Below are positions 36,013 to 44,900 of a stretch of 64,000 nucleotides of DNA, one piece after another. Position 1 is the first letter of the stretch, and each line of letters begins with the position of its first letter. Source of the DNA: Candidatus Gastranaerophilales bacterium (GTDB taxonomy: Bacteria > Cyanobacteriota > Vampirovibrionia > Gastranaerophilales > Gastranaerophilaceae); contig CALVHA010000010.1 of assembly GCA_944327255.1 (NCBI GenBank), positions 1 through 64,000 of the forward strand, given 5' to 3'. The translations under genes were made by a program, and so were the position numbers. The notes under the pieces are model-generated. The model had not been told where the DNA came from. It made no database searches and was given only the letters and a program-made list of their open reading frames with translations.

Positions 36013-36042
36013 TAAAAACAAGGCAGGACACAATGTCCTGCC
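36013..36042 (-). terminator. intrinsic terminator before the terminase gene
   Basis: GGCAGGACA (36022-36030) pairs with TGTCCTGCC (36034-36042) and on the minus strand TTGTTTTT follows. It stands between the first gene and terL. Confidence 0.8.
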
Positions 36043-36070
36043 GCCAAATAAATCAAAGAGAGTAAGAAAT

Positions 36071-36430
36071 TTAGGAATGTGTATAACTTAAAAACTTTTT
36101 CTGAGAACCAATTCTTCTATTATTAAAATTAAAAATGATTCCTTTATTATTATAAAAAATTCTTTCATTATTCCAAGATCCCCTGGCAATTGAGAATTCT
36201 TTTATTTTTTTACTTAAAATATTATCTCTGAGTTTAACAGCCTTTTTCCCAGTTTTTCTTACAACTAGCCTAAGCGTTCCATCCATAGAACATTCCCATA
36301 TGGCAGCAACAGTTGCCCCGCAGAAGCCACATTCATCAAGAAAGTATAAACGCTTCCAAGCTTTATTAGTCGGCATATTATAGACTTTACACGGCTGTTC
36401 GTGGTTACAACAAAACAACGTATATTCCAT
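36071..36430 (-). CDS. small zinc-binding-like phage protein
   Basis: A 119-residue protein with C7, C8, H10, C14 and CGFC (C34, C37), which look like a zinc site. The rest is basic. It is the first gene after the late promoter, where small terminases or late regulators lie. I recognise no family. GAGGAGG before the ATG is strong. Both a small terminase and a regulator remain possible. Confidence 0.6.
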   Translation of the reverse strand: MEYTLFCCNHEQPCKVYNMPTNKAWKRLYFLDECGFCGATVAAIWECSMDGTLRLVVRKTGKKAVKLRDNILSKKIKEFSIARGSWNNERIFYNNKGIIFNFNNRRIGSQKKFLSYTHS

Positions 36431-36462
36431 AACCTCCTCACGGTCGATACCCCGCCATCAAC

Positions 36463-36481
36463 GTTAACATCTGTAGTTATC
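36463..36481. promoter_or_regulatory. operator copy 1, GTTAAC-N7-GTTATC
   Basis: GTTAAC (36463-36468) and GTTATC (36476-36481) form an imperfect inverted repeat. The second copy lies 45 bases away with the same TCTGTAGTTA core. Confidence 0.55.
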
Positions 36482-36507
36482 AACCTATTGCAAAACGCTT
36501 TAAAGCA

Positions 36508-36527
36508 GTTGACACTCTGTAGTTAAC
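36508..36527. promoter_or_regulatory. operator copy 2, GTTGAC-N8-GTTAAC
   Basis: GTTGAC (36508-36513) and GTTAAC (36522-36527), with a core nearly equal to that of copy 1. Both lie between the late promoter and the first gene. Confidence 0.55.
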
Positions 36528-36546
36528 TCCGGTCATCTACATTTTT

Positions 36547-36575
36547 ATTATAACCGTAAACTCTGTGTTTTTAAA
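36547..36575 (-). promoter_or_regulatory. late operon promoter
   Basis: On the minus strand TTTAAA (36575-36570) and TATAAT (36552-36547) are 17 bases apart. It is the only promoter I see upstream of the first phage gene, and it would read into the two operator copies. Confidence 0.6.
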
Positions 36576-36826
36576 GGTTTTGAGCAAGAATAATTCCTTT
36601 TCACACTAAATTCGTTACAAATACAAAAAAACGATGAGCCTCAATAACTTATCCAACTTGAATTTTTACTTATAGATAATAATTAAAAATATATCTTTTT
36701 TTCGAAACAAAAAAATAATATTATCATATACCATTTCTAAAGGGAATAAATCCCTTAAGATTAGGTTGTGTCTACATTTCAGACAGCATATTATATTGAT
36801 GTTGGAATTATAAAAGGGGCCAGATT
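36576..36826. other. right border of the prophage, non-coding
   Basis: AT-rich. I looked for an attachment repeat shared with the left border and for an integrase remnant and saw neither. Confidence 0.4.
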
Positions 36827-37126
36827 ATGAAAGAAGAAATAATACTCTTAAATAAGAGTATAAGGGAAATATTAGAAAAATCAATGAAGTGGTTTATTCT
36901 AATACTTGGAACCCAACTGCTAACAATCATACTAGTAATATACATATATATAGATATGGAAAAAAGCAGTTATCATTTTTATATGAATACCAAAACAAGT
37001 TTGGAAAGAATACACAACGTCAAACTAGATTCTTATGATGGAACTATTGAAAGAGAATTAACAACAGAAGAACGAATGATGAGGAAACAGAATCGTCATT
37101 GGCATTTAAAATACTGGTTTATGTAG
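36827..37126 (+). CDS. small membrane protein
   Basis: A 99-residue protein with one membrane helix (about 22-42, WFILILGTQLLTIILVIYIY) and a charged outer part rich in R, H and K. A weak AAAGGGG site precedes the ATG. Convergent to mnmE. No family recognised; it may be phage-associated or host. Confidence 0.6.
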   Translation: MKEEIILLNKSIREILEKSMKWFILILGTQLLTIILVIYIYIDMEKSSYHFYMNTKTSLERIHNVKLDSYDGTIERELTTEERMMRKQNRHWHLKYWFM

Positions 37127-37128
37127 AA

Positions 37129-38481
37129 TTATTTTCCTATACAGAAATGAGAGAAAATATTATCGAGAATTTCATCGGTAATAACCTCTCCTGTAATTTC
37201 ATCAAGGAATAGCAGTGCAGACTTCAAATCAATAGAAATCATATCCTGAAGCTCTTGAATTTTTGCTGCCTCAAGAGCTTGCATTAAACTCTCACGACAT
37301 TTAATAAGACAGTCTTGTTGGCGCTTATTTGTAATAAATTCTGTTTCTTCAGGCGAGAAATTACAAACAATATCTTTAATAACAGTCTTTAAGTTCTCAA
37401 TTCCTTCACCAGTAAATGTTGAAATTTTTATCACATTATCTTCCTCAAACGGGAAATTATTATCATACGGCTGAAGATCAGACTTATTGGCAATAATAAG
37501 ATATTTTTTATCTTTAATAAGTTGCCATATGGCATCATCTTCGCTTTCAAATTTTCTGCTTGAGTCAAACATAAACAGAATTAAATCAGCCTCATCTGCA
37601 GATTGTTTTGAATATTCAATCCCAATTTCCTCAACCTTACCCACTTCATCACCATCCCTGATGCCGGCAGTGTCAATAAGAGTAATAGCAACATCCCAAT
37701 CAAGATTTTCTTTTAAAACATCACGTGTAGTCCCTGCAATATCTGTTACAATAGCACGTTCAACATTAAGCAAAGTATTGAACAAAGAAGATTTTCCAAC
37801 ATTAGGTTTTCCGACAATAGCTATTTTTATTCCCTGTCTTAAGATATCCGAAGACTTAACACATGATAAAATTCTATCTATTTTTGCAATGGCACTCTCA
37901 AAATTTGATATAAGATAATCATATTCAGGTTCTTTAACATCTTCAGGGAAATCAATACCAGCAATAATTCTTGACAAAGTTTCAAAAATATCTTTTTTAA
38001 TTTCCCCAACCTGAGCAGTCAGAACACCTGAAAGATTTTTTGCAGATTGGATAGCAAAATTTTTAGTTTTAGCATGAATCAAATCTGCAACAGCCTCAGC
38101 CTGCGAAAGATCAATTTTTTTGTTTAAAAAGGCACGTTTTGTAAATTCGCCTCTTTGAGCAAGTCTTGCACCATGCTTAAGTGTAAGATCAAGAATATTT
38201 CTAACAACATTAATTCCGCCATGACAATGAATTTCAATAACATCTTCCCCAGTATAACTATGGGGATTTTTAAAAGGTAAAACAATAACCTCATCGATTT
38301 TTTTATCCCCATCAACAATCCATCCATGAGCAATTTTACCTGGAACGAGAGCTTTTTTAGTAAAAATCTTCTCTGCGATATCAAAACTTATATCACCGGA
38401 AATACGAATAACTCCGACTCCACCAGTTCCGATAGGAGTAGCAATCGCTGTAATCGTATCAAATTCGTGTAAAATATTCAT
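37129..38481 (-). CDS. mnmE: tRNA modification GTPase MnmE
   Basis: A 450-residue enzyme that, with MnmG, modifies the wobble uridine of tRNAs. The N-terminal domain (DTITAIATPIGTGGVGVIRISG), the middle helices and the inserted G domain are all present. Walker A is GKPNVGKSSLFN and the C-terminal CIGK is the catalytic cysteine motif. Standard length. It lies between the prophage and the HTH regulator, ahead of which a clear terminator stands. Confidence 0.95.
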   Translation of the reverse strand: MNILHEFDTITAIATPIGTGGVGVIRISGDISFDIAEKIFTKKALVPGKIAHGWIVDGDKKIDEVIVLPFKNPHSYTGEDVIEIHCHGGINVVRNILDLTLKHGARLAQRGEFTKRAFLNKKIDLSQAEAVADLIHAKTKNFAIQSAKNLSGVLTAQVGEIKKDIFETLSRIIAGIDFPEDVKEPEYDYLISNFESAIAKIDRILSCVKSSDILRQGIKIAIVGKPNVGKSSLFNTLLNVERAIVTDIAGTTRDVLKENLDWDVAITLIDTAGIRDGDEVGKVEEIGIEYSKQSADEADLILFMFDSSRKFESEDDAIWQLIKDKKYLIIANKSDLQPYDNNFPFEEDNVIKISTFTGEGIENLKTVIKDIVCNFSPEETEFITNKRQQDCLIKCRESLMQALEAAKIQELQDMISIDLKSALLFLDEITGEVITDEILDNIFSHFCIGK

Positions 38482-38494
38482 ATACTAATTATAC

Positions 38495-38520
38495 ACAAAA
38501 AAAAGAGTCCGTAAGGACTC
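38495..38520 (-). terminator. terminator of the HTH gene
   Basis: GAGTCC (38505-38510) pairs with GGACTC (38515-38520) around GTAA; on the minus strand eight T follow. Confidence 0.85.
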
Positions 38521-38615
38521 GTGTTGGAATTAAGAATAGCTGGAAGTATGAAAAAGATTTAATTATATTTAACTTGCTTTATAAGACTTTTACAATTACC
38601 TGAACGGGTATAAAT

Positions 38616-39188
38616 TTAGTTACTCATATGGACATATTTTCTTGCACAGTCAAACATTGCATTAACAAGTGCTGCATTTGAATAGACATTCATCCCGTTG
38701 GTTTCAAGGACCTGTTTCATTCTTTTTTCCCACATATTGTAAATTTCGTCTTTATTCAAATCAAGAACCTGTGCAATCATTGTAAGCTCTTTAAAATCAA
38801 TTGGAATAGGCAAACTTCCTCTCAAAATATCAACTATTTCCAATCTTTTTTTACGAGGAAATGCCTTTAGAAAATTGACAACAGAAATTTTCTTCTCAAT
38901 CATTCGATCTTTAATATATTCAACAAACTCATCAATGATAATCGGTTCTTGAGGAATTTTATATTCCTCAAAAGATTCAGGTTCAATTTCCATAACAGTT
39001 GCAATTCTCTCCAGAGTAGTGCCTCTTGTCGAAAACGGAATGGAATTATCAATAAGGTTATAAACATAAGAGAGAGTAACCCCTATCATTTCAGCAAAAT
39101 CTTTTTTGTGCAATCCGTTTTTCTCTAAGAATCTAGCAACTTTATCAGAACTTTTTTCTTGAATAATCGGTTTATCTTTTGCTTTCAT
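38616..39188 (-). CDS. double-HTH XRE-type regulator
   Basis: A 190-residue protein with two XRE/Cro-like helix-turn-helix domains: residues about 25-70 (HKKDFAEMIGVTLSYVYNLI) and about 100-150 (SVVNFLKAFPRKKRLEIVDI, degenerate). A cytoplasmic DNA-binding protein with no known target. Stands alone between mnmE and pth and ends in a terminator. Confidence 0.78.
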   Translation of the reverse strand: MKAKDKPIIQEKSSDKVARFLEKNGLHKKDFAEMIGVTLSYVYNLIDNSIPFSTRGTTLERIATVMEIEPESFEEYKIPQEPIIIDEFVEYIKDRMIEKKISVVNFLKAFPRKKRLEIVDILRGSLPIPIDFKELTMIAQVLDLNKDEIYNMWEKRMKQVLETNGMNVYSNAALVNAMFDCARKYVHMSN

Positions 39189-39324
39189 AATTTTATCCTC
39201 TTGTATTTTGCATTCTTAAAATAATTTCAATTTATCATTTTGTTAAGCGCAACTACGGTAAGTCATGGCGGCAATATTTATTTGAGTTAAAATTAAATTA
39301 CTCATTAAAATATGGAGCAGAAAA

Positions 39325-39879
39325 ATGAAACTCATAGCAGGATTAGGAAACGTCGGAGAAAAATATTGTTTTACACGTCATAATACAGGGTTTATGACAG
39401 TTGATCGCTGGGCAACCGAAGAAGGTGTAAGCTTTAAACAGGATAGTAAGTTAAAATGTTATATAACCAAAATAAAATATAACTGTGAAGATATTCTCCT
39501 GATAAAACCAACAACCTTCATGAATCTATCAGGCGAAGCAATAAGAGCGGTTATTGATTACTACAAAATAAATATCAATGATATAATAATAATTTATGAC
39601 GACATAGCTCTGAATTTAGGAAGAATAAGACTTCGCAGTAATGGCTCGGACGGAGGGCACAACGGAATAAAATCAATAATTAAACATCTTGGAACAGACA
39701 AATTTAACCGAATAAAAATAGGTATAGGACCGCAAATCGGACCATCAGAAAACTATGTGTTGCAAAATTTCCCCAAAGAAAGTCTGGAAATACTGAAAGA
39801 AATATTGGATAAATCAATAGAAGCATCAAAATCAATTATAACTAACGGCATGGAAAAATCACAAAATAAATTTAATTAA
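39325..39879 (+). CDS. pth: peptidyl-tRNA hydrolase
   Basis: A 184-residue enzyme that frees tRNA from stalled peptidyl-tRNA. GLGNVGEKYCFTRHNTGF holds the catalytic histidine of the family; PTTFMNLSG and the DGGHNGIKSI segment complete the site. The length is standard. It is a single gene between divergent and convergent neighbours. Confidence 0.95.
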   Translation: MKLIAGLGNVGEKYCFTRHNTGFMTVDRWATEEGVSFKQDSKLKCYITKIKYNCEDILLIKPTTFMNLSGEAIRAVIDYYKININDIIIIYDDIALNLGRIRLRSNGSDGGHNGIKSIIKHLGTDKFNRIKIGIGPQIGPSENYVLQNFPKESLEILKEILDKSIEASKSIITNGMEKSQNKFN

Positions 39880-39943
39880 AATAAAAAATCTTTTTCAACT
39901 GCTTAAATTCAATTATAGTTTATAAAGTCCGAATGTAAGAAAT

Positions 39944-41512
39944 TTATTTACTGTTTTTCAAATCTTCTAATGCCAATTCAAAATCTTCTGCACTATACTC
40001 TAAATCATTTAAATCTGATTTTTCAAAAGTTCCGTTATCCATTCTTTCAAAAATTCCGTATGCGTCATACATTTTATTTCTTGCATCATCAACTACTGCA
40101 TTAACATCCGCACCGGTACATGATAACTTATAGAGTTCTTCGGCAAATTCTTTTCTGTTGAAATCCTTATTTACATTTTTATCTTTTAAATAATGATTTA
40201 ATATATCAAGCAATCCTTTTTCATCAGGCTTTTTAATTTCTATAAGATTACCAAGCCGCCCGTTTCTTTTAATAGCCTTATCAATCATATCAGGGCGATT
40301 TGTTGTCGCAATTATTACGACTCTTGCATTTTGCTTTTCCAGTCCGTCAATAAGAGTTAAAAGCTGGGCAACAACCCCATTTTTACCTACATAATTCGAC
40401 CCCTCTCTTCGTTGTGGAACAATTGCTTCAAGCTCATCTATAAATAAAATTGCAGGTTGGCGGTCAACAAGTTCTTTAAAAGTATCACGCCATAGCTTTT
40501 CTGTTTCACCAAAAGCTGAACGTTCAAATTCCTGAGAATCTATTTTTACAAAATGTATATCCTGATTCCGACGTCTTTTTGCCTCACCAATTATAGCAAG
40601 AGCTAAAAGAGTTTTCCCAGTTCCGGGGTCTCCAAAAAATATAGCCCCTTTATTTACAGATTTGGGAAAAGCCTCAGGATACAAAAGAGGAAATAAAATC
40701 TTCTTTTTAACAATATCTATCGTATCATCCATACCAGCAATATCATCAAATGTCCGCTCAGGAATATATAAACTATTCGGTTTATTTGCCTTTTGGGTAT
40801 CAACGGATGTTTTACGATTACTTCCTGCAGAAGTTGCTTTTGCTACATAATCAAACTCAAGATATATCGAGTCAGTATAAAATCTGTCGACTGGAATTTT
40901 TGCATCATAAAAAATATTGTTTGACTCTTTGCCGGTTTTTATAAATTTAATTTTTACCTTATTTTGTGTTTCGATAAAATCATCATATACTGCCGCATTA
41001 TTGTATGTTGTAGAATCTCTTTTAGAATCAGCAAGATTTCGAGCAAGTCCATACAATTTAAAAGAATTCTTTTTATAATTATCTTTTGTAATAATCAGGG
41101 GATCTTTCATATCTTCCTTCAGTAAATATACATCTCTTATATCTTTAGGATTATCAATCTTCGACTTTTCTTCGGTTAATGCGCGCTTAACAAAATTCTT
41201 AAAAAATACACTTTCAGGATCTCCTATAACAATTACAGAATTTGAATCAAGTCTATGAAGAACATCTGCAAGCTTAATGGACAACATCAAGTCATGGGCG
41301 TTTAATTTTGATAATTCTTTTTGGTTTATATTTTCAGAAGTAGAGTTATTCTCAGAAGTTTTATTTGCTTTAATAAATTCATCATGAGCATGCGATTTTT
41401 TCTTTCCGAACCAGCCGCTAAAAGGTATATAAGAAGCATAATTGCCTAATGAAGAATTATACTTCTTTGCATTTGAAATATTATAAACAGTATTAATAGA
41501 ATAAATTCTCAC
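39944..41512 (-). CDS. AAA+ ATPase, CDC48-like single domain
   Basis: A 522-residue protein. Residues about 260-500 form one AAA domain: FDDIAGMDDTIDIVKKKI, Walker A GDPGTGKTLL, Walker B AILFIDELEAI, sensor ATTNRPDMIDKAI and arginine finger region RNGRLG. The N-terminal half is unique to this protein, with IPFSGWFGKK (29-38), the recurring motif. It could unfold or recruit substrate proteins. It is not membrane-spanning. Function not known. Confidence 0.82.
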   Translation of the reverse strand: MRIYSINTVYNISNAKKYNSSLGNYASYIPFSGWFGKKKSHAHDEFIKANKTSENNSTSENINQKELSKLNAHDLMLSIKLADVLHRLDSNSVIVIGDPESVFFKNFVKRALTEEKSKIDNPKDIRDVYLLKEDMKDPLIITKDNYKKNSFKLYGLARNLADSKRDSTTYNNAAVYDDFIETQNKVKIKFIKTGKESNNIFYDAKIPVDRFYTDSIYLEFDYVAKATSAGSNRKTSVDTQKANKPNSLYIPERTFDDIAGMDDTIDIVKKKILFPLLYPEAFPKSVNKGAIFFGDPGTGKTLLALAIIGEAKRRRNQDIHFVKIDSQEFERSAFGETEKLWRDTFKELVDRQPAILFIDELEAIVPQRREGSNYVGKNGVVAQLLTLIDGLEKQNARVVIIATTNRPDMIDKAIKRNGRLGNLIEIKKPDEKGLLDILNHYLKDKNVNKDFNRKEFAEELYKLSCTGADVNAVVDDARNKMYDAYGIFERMDNGTFEKSDLNDLEYSAEDFELALEDLKNSK

Positions 41513-41565
41513 GTTTAATATTAAGACCTAAAAATATTTTTGCCAGATAATTAGTATAAATAGAA

Positions 41566-41596
41566 ATAAAACGGAGATTTTCTTTCTCCGTTTTAT
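41566..41596. terminator. terminator beside tRNA-Lys
   Basis: AACGGAG (41570-41576) pairs with CTCCGTT (41586-41592) with T runs on both sides; it ends the tRNA transcript on the minus strand. Confidence 0.8.
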
Positions 41597-41598
41597 TT

Positions 41599-41671
41599 TG
41601 CGCTTGGCGCGATTCGAACGCGCGACCTATCCCTTAAAAGGGGAGTGCTCTACCTGCTGAGCTACAAGCGC
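41599..41671 (-). tRNA. tRNA-Lys (anticodon TTT)
   Basis: Acceptor GCGCTTG/CAAGCGC, D arm GCTC-AGCAGGTAGA-GC, anticodon loop CTTTTAA with anticodon TTT, T arm GCGCG-TTCGAAT-CGCGC. The CCA end is not encoded. Confidence 0.97.
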
Positions 41672-41945
41672 AAATATTTTCTTATTAGTTTATGCGCTAT
41701 TTATATCTTCGATGCCATCCGCTTTACTTAATCGGCTAGCCCGCAAGAACTAATTTAGCAAGAACAAAATTTAATGTCAATAGTTTTATTAAAAAAATTT
41801 TTATAGCTGACTTTCCAAAAATATATTTACAGATAAGATATTTATGATAATATGATATTACAAATTGTAAAATTATTATTTTTTATTTCTGCAACTTAGC
41901 AAAAAAAATTTTTTACGGGAGTTTTAATATCAGTTTTGAGCATAT
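41672..41945. other. non-coding region upstream of the glycogen-synthase-like gene
   Basis: AT-rich. A TTTACA near 41828 with AT-rich sequence at the right distance could be a promoter. I see no riboswitch or gene in it. Confidence 0.4.
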
Positions 41946-41966
41946 AAAGGAGTATAAAGGAGTATA
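41946..41966 (+). repeat. tandem Shine-Dalgarno duplication
   Basis: The 10-base unit AAAGGAGTAT occurs twice in tandem (41946-41965), each with a full AAAGGAG. The second copy has the usable distance of 11 bases to the ATG at 41974. Confidence 0.65.
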
Positions 41967-41973
41967 AATCAAA

Positions 41974-44900
41974 ATGAGTTTAACAGTCAAGAAGATTTCG
42001 TTTGGAAATGGGAACCAAACCTTAATGATACAGCGTAATTTCGGGGTACCTACATTATCCCCTCAAACAACACCAACCCAACAAACTATCCCAATAACAC
42101 AAAATACACAAATATCACAACCAGGTGAAAATCTTCCTATTGTAACATCTTCAACCCCTGTACCGGTTTATCAAACGAATCCGACAATGACAACTCTTCC
42201 TGAAGGCGTAAAGACTGCAGGATATGTAACAGCAGGTTTAGCATTACTATCCCTTGGGATAAGCAGTGCGAACATGCTAAAAACCAGACATTCTAGAAAC
42301 ATATCCAACGCAATGGATAAACTTGAAACACAAATTATAGGAAAAATAGAAGAAAGACTAAATAATGCCGCTCAAAAAACAGAAACAGGATTTAACAATT
42401 TAAGCAACAAAATAGAAAAAGAAATTCAAGCCAGAGAAGGTCTCGGGAAGTGGATGGACGGACTTCTTAGTGATATAAGAAAAAACATTAAGACAACAGA
42501 AAACAGATTAAATGAAGTAGTGTCCATCGCAGAAAATAAAGCTGGGAATTCCGTAAGTTCAAACATAAACTTTTTAACCAAAGAAGTAGATGTCAACGGT
42601 CAAAAAATGAATCTTACCAAAACTCTTCACGGATATGGTAAATACTCGGATGACTTAGCAAAAGCAATCCAAGAGGAAGCTGCAAACAGAATGCTTGGAC
42701 TAGTTGACCGCTCGGCTATGATCCCTCCAGAAAAAATAACAATAAGAGTACCTACCGCAGAATTTAAAGGCATAACAAGCACCGGAGGTATGTCAATTGT
42801 TCCTAAAGAAGTTATGGCAAATCTTGGAGCGTTTATTAATAAAAAACAAGATGCAAGACTTATTGTCGATATGCCAATGTTCTTGGGCGAAGTAGAACAC
42901 AACGCATTATCAGGCAAACAAACATTCTATGCACTTGAAGCTATGGGAAACGGCAAATTTAACTGGGTATCAAAAGCGACAAAAGCCGATGGAAAAGATT
43001 CAATAGTGGTAGGCAATCTGGAAAGAATTGCAAATACTCAAATTCCAATATACGATGATACAACAAGGACAATGCAGAATGTAGAAGTATACATGGCAAA
43101 AGGCTTAACACAGGAAGTCGATTATAATTTACTCAGACAATACCTGCCTGCAGACTCTCTTGCTGCATACGACAAAAGCATCAGTGAATATAGAGAAATA
43201 TACAGCAAATTTAGCACTGACGCAGCAGATTTGAAGAAAAAAGTTGAAGCAGAAACCGAACCTTTGTTAAACAAATTAAAGGATAAAAATCTGCCCCAAA
43301 AAGACAAGGAAACATTAGAAAACCAGATTAAAGAAATTCGCAAACCTCTGGAAGATTTACAGGAAAAGTTCCAAAAAGAACATGGAACACTATGGAACGA
43401 AGGGTTTATCAAATTAACCGGTGACACTGACGGCCATATAAAGGCGAAAGTATCATTTGACGGAGTATTTTATAAGAACGAAAAATTTGATATGAAAGGA
43501 CCTCGTTTTGACGGAAAAGACGGCAATAAAAACATATACAATGACAAGACCATAAATGCAGGAGAAACAGAACGATACATGTACTTTGACAAATATTTCT
43601 ATGAATTTTTGACAAAGAGCAAAGAACAAACGACCGAAAGATTAGGGGCTGATTTGATTATAGGTAACGATTGGCATACTGGTGGAATCAGCGCAATGAT
43701 GAGATTACTGACAAAAGCAAGGGAAGCAGTTGGTGACTTAACACCTCTGGAAGCAGAAAAGTTAAGAAACACACCGATTGTAACAATTCTGCATAATGCA
43801 CAGTTGGCGGGTTCAACATCACATTCTAATGCAAAATTACTTAATATCTTATTTGGTGAACACTCTGCAGAGATAGTTGAAAATGCACACATGCCTGATG
43901 TCAGCAAATATATTCATGACAAACAATATAAGTTAACATTGGACGAAGCAATAAGCAAAGGAGTCGATATAGAGACAGCAAAAAAACAAGCACAGGCAGC
44001 TGCTCACGAGATGGTAGCTAAATATAGTTTACCTGCTAAATGTTGGAATGGTCTGATGCACGGAAATAGTGTAAATCCTCAAACAATGGCAACAGCATAT
44101 TCAGATGTAATCCTGCCAGTATCAGACAAATATATGGAAGAAATTGCAACACAAGGAGTATACGGACGTGAGAACTTTGAATTGTTCAGACTAAGAAAAC
44201 TTGCATCAGAGGATCCTAAACTTTTCCCTGGACAGAAAACTATTGTTGGTGTAACTAACGGCTGCGACAAGGTTAATAATATATTAACGGATGAAGGGGC
44301 AAGAATTTTGGAAAAACAGTTGGGACTCCCTTCCGGAGCATTAAAGATCTATGACGGACAAGAAAACATTTTGGACTGGCATAATCATAATAAAAAAATT
44401 ATTTTAGATAAAGTTATTGCAGAAGTAAAGGATCCTGCGAACCCTATGAAACTTGAAAACCCCAAAATGACAGATTTGACAGGTGTAAATGAAAACACAA
44501 TGATAGTATCAACTGCAGGAAGAATTGTCGATCAAAAAGGACTGGATATCTTTGCAGAAGCGATAGAAGAATTTTTAAGTAAAAACAAAATAACTGATGG
44601 CAATTATCCTGTATTTTACGCACAAGGAGTAGGAGATGAACAATTTATCAAAGCAATAATGGCAATAAAAGAAAAAGTTGCGAAGTCTCCTGAACTTGGC
44701 GGAGAAGCAGCTGCAAAAAGGATTGTATTTGCGAATCTGTTTGCAGAACCAGGCAGATACGATGCTTGTAAATTAATGTCTGACTTTTCAATTATGTCAA
44801 GCTGGTTTGAACCATGTGGACTTGTACATAAAGAAATTGTTGCAAAGAGTGGAGCAATTCCTATTGTAAATAAAACAGGCGGTTTAACATCAGGCTTAAC

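Larger units (their letters stand above)
12715..36575 (-). mobile_element. contractile-tail prophage, structural module only
   Basis: About 24 kb of packaging, head, neck, contractile tail, baseplate, fibre and lysis genes in the usual myophage order on the minus strand, ending in a strong terminator. The terminase, portal, major capsid, sheath, tube, spike and endolysin are all intact. No integrase, excisionase, repressor, replication or small-terminase gene that I can identify lies inside or beside it, and I found no flanking direct repeats by eye. It could be a defective prophage, part of a larger one, or a domesticated particle such as a gene transfer agent. Confidence 0.9.

Noticed and set aside
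36031-36042. Longer terminase start at GTG 36031
   Set aside because: The codon lies inside a terminator hairpin and has no ribosome site; ATG 35998 is more likely.
12602-36826. Attachment-site repeats flanking the prophage
   Set aside because: I compared both borders by eye and found no direct repeat of convincing length. A tool-based search is needed to exclude it.
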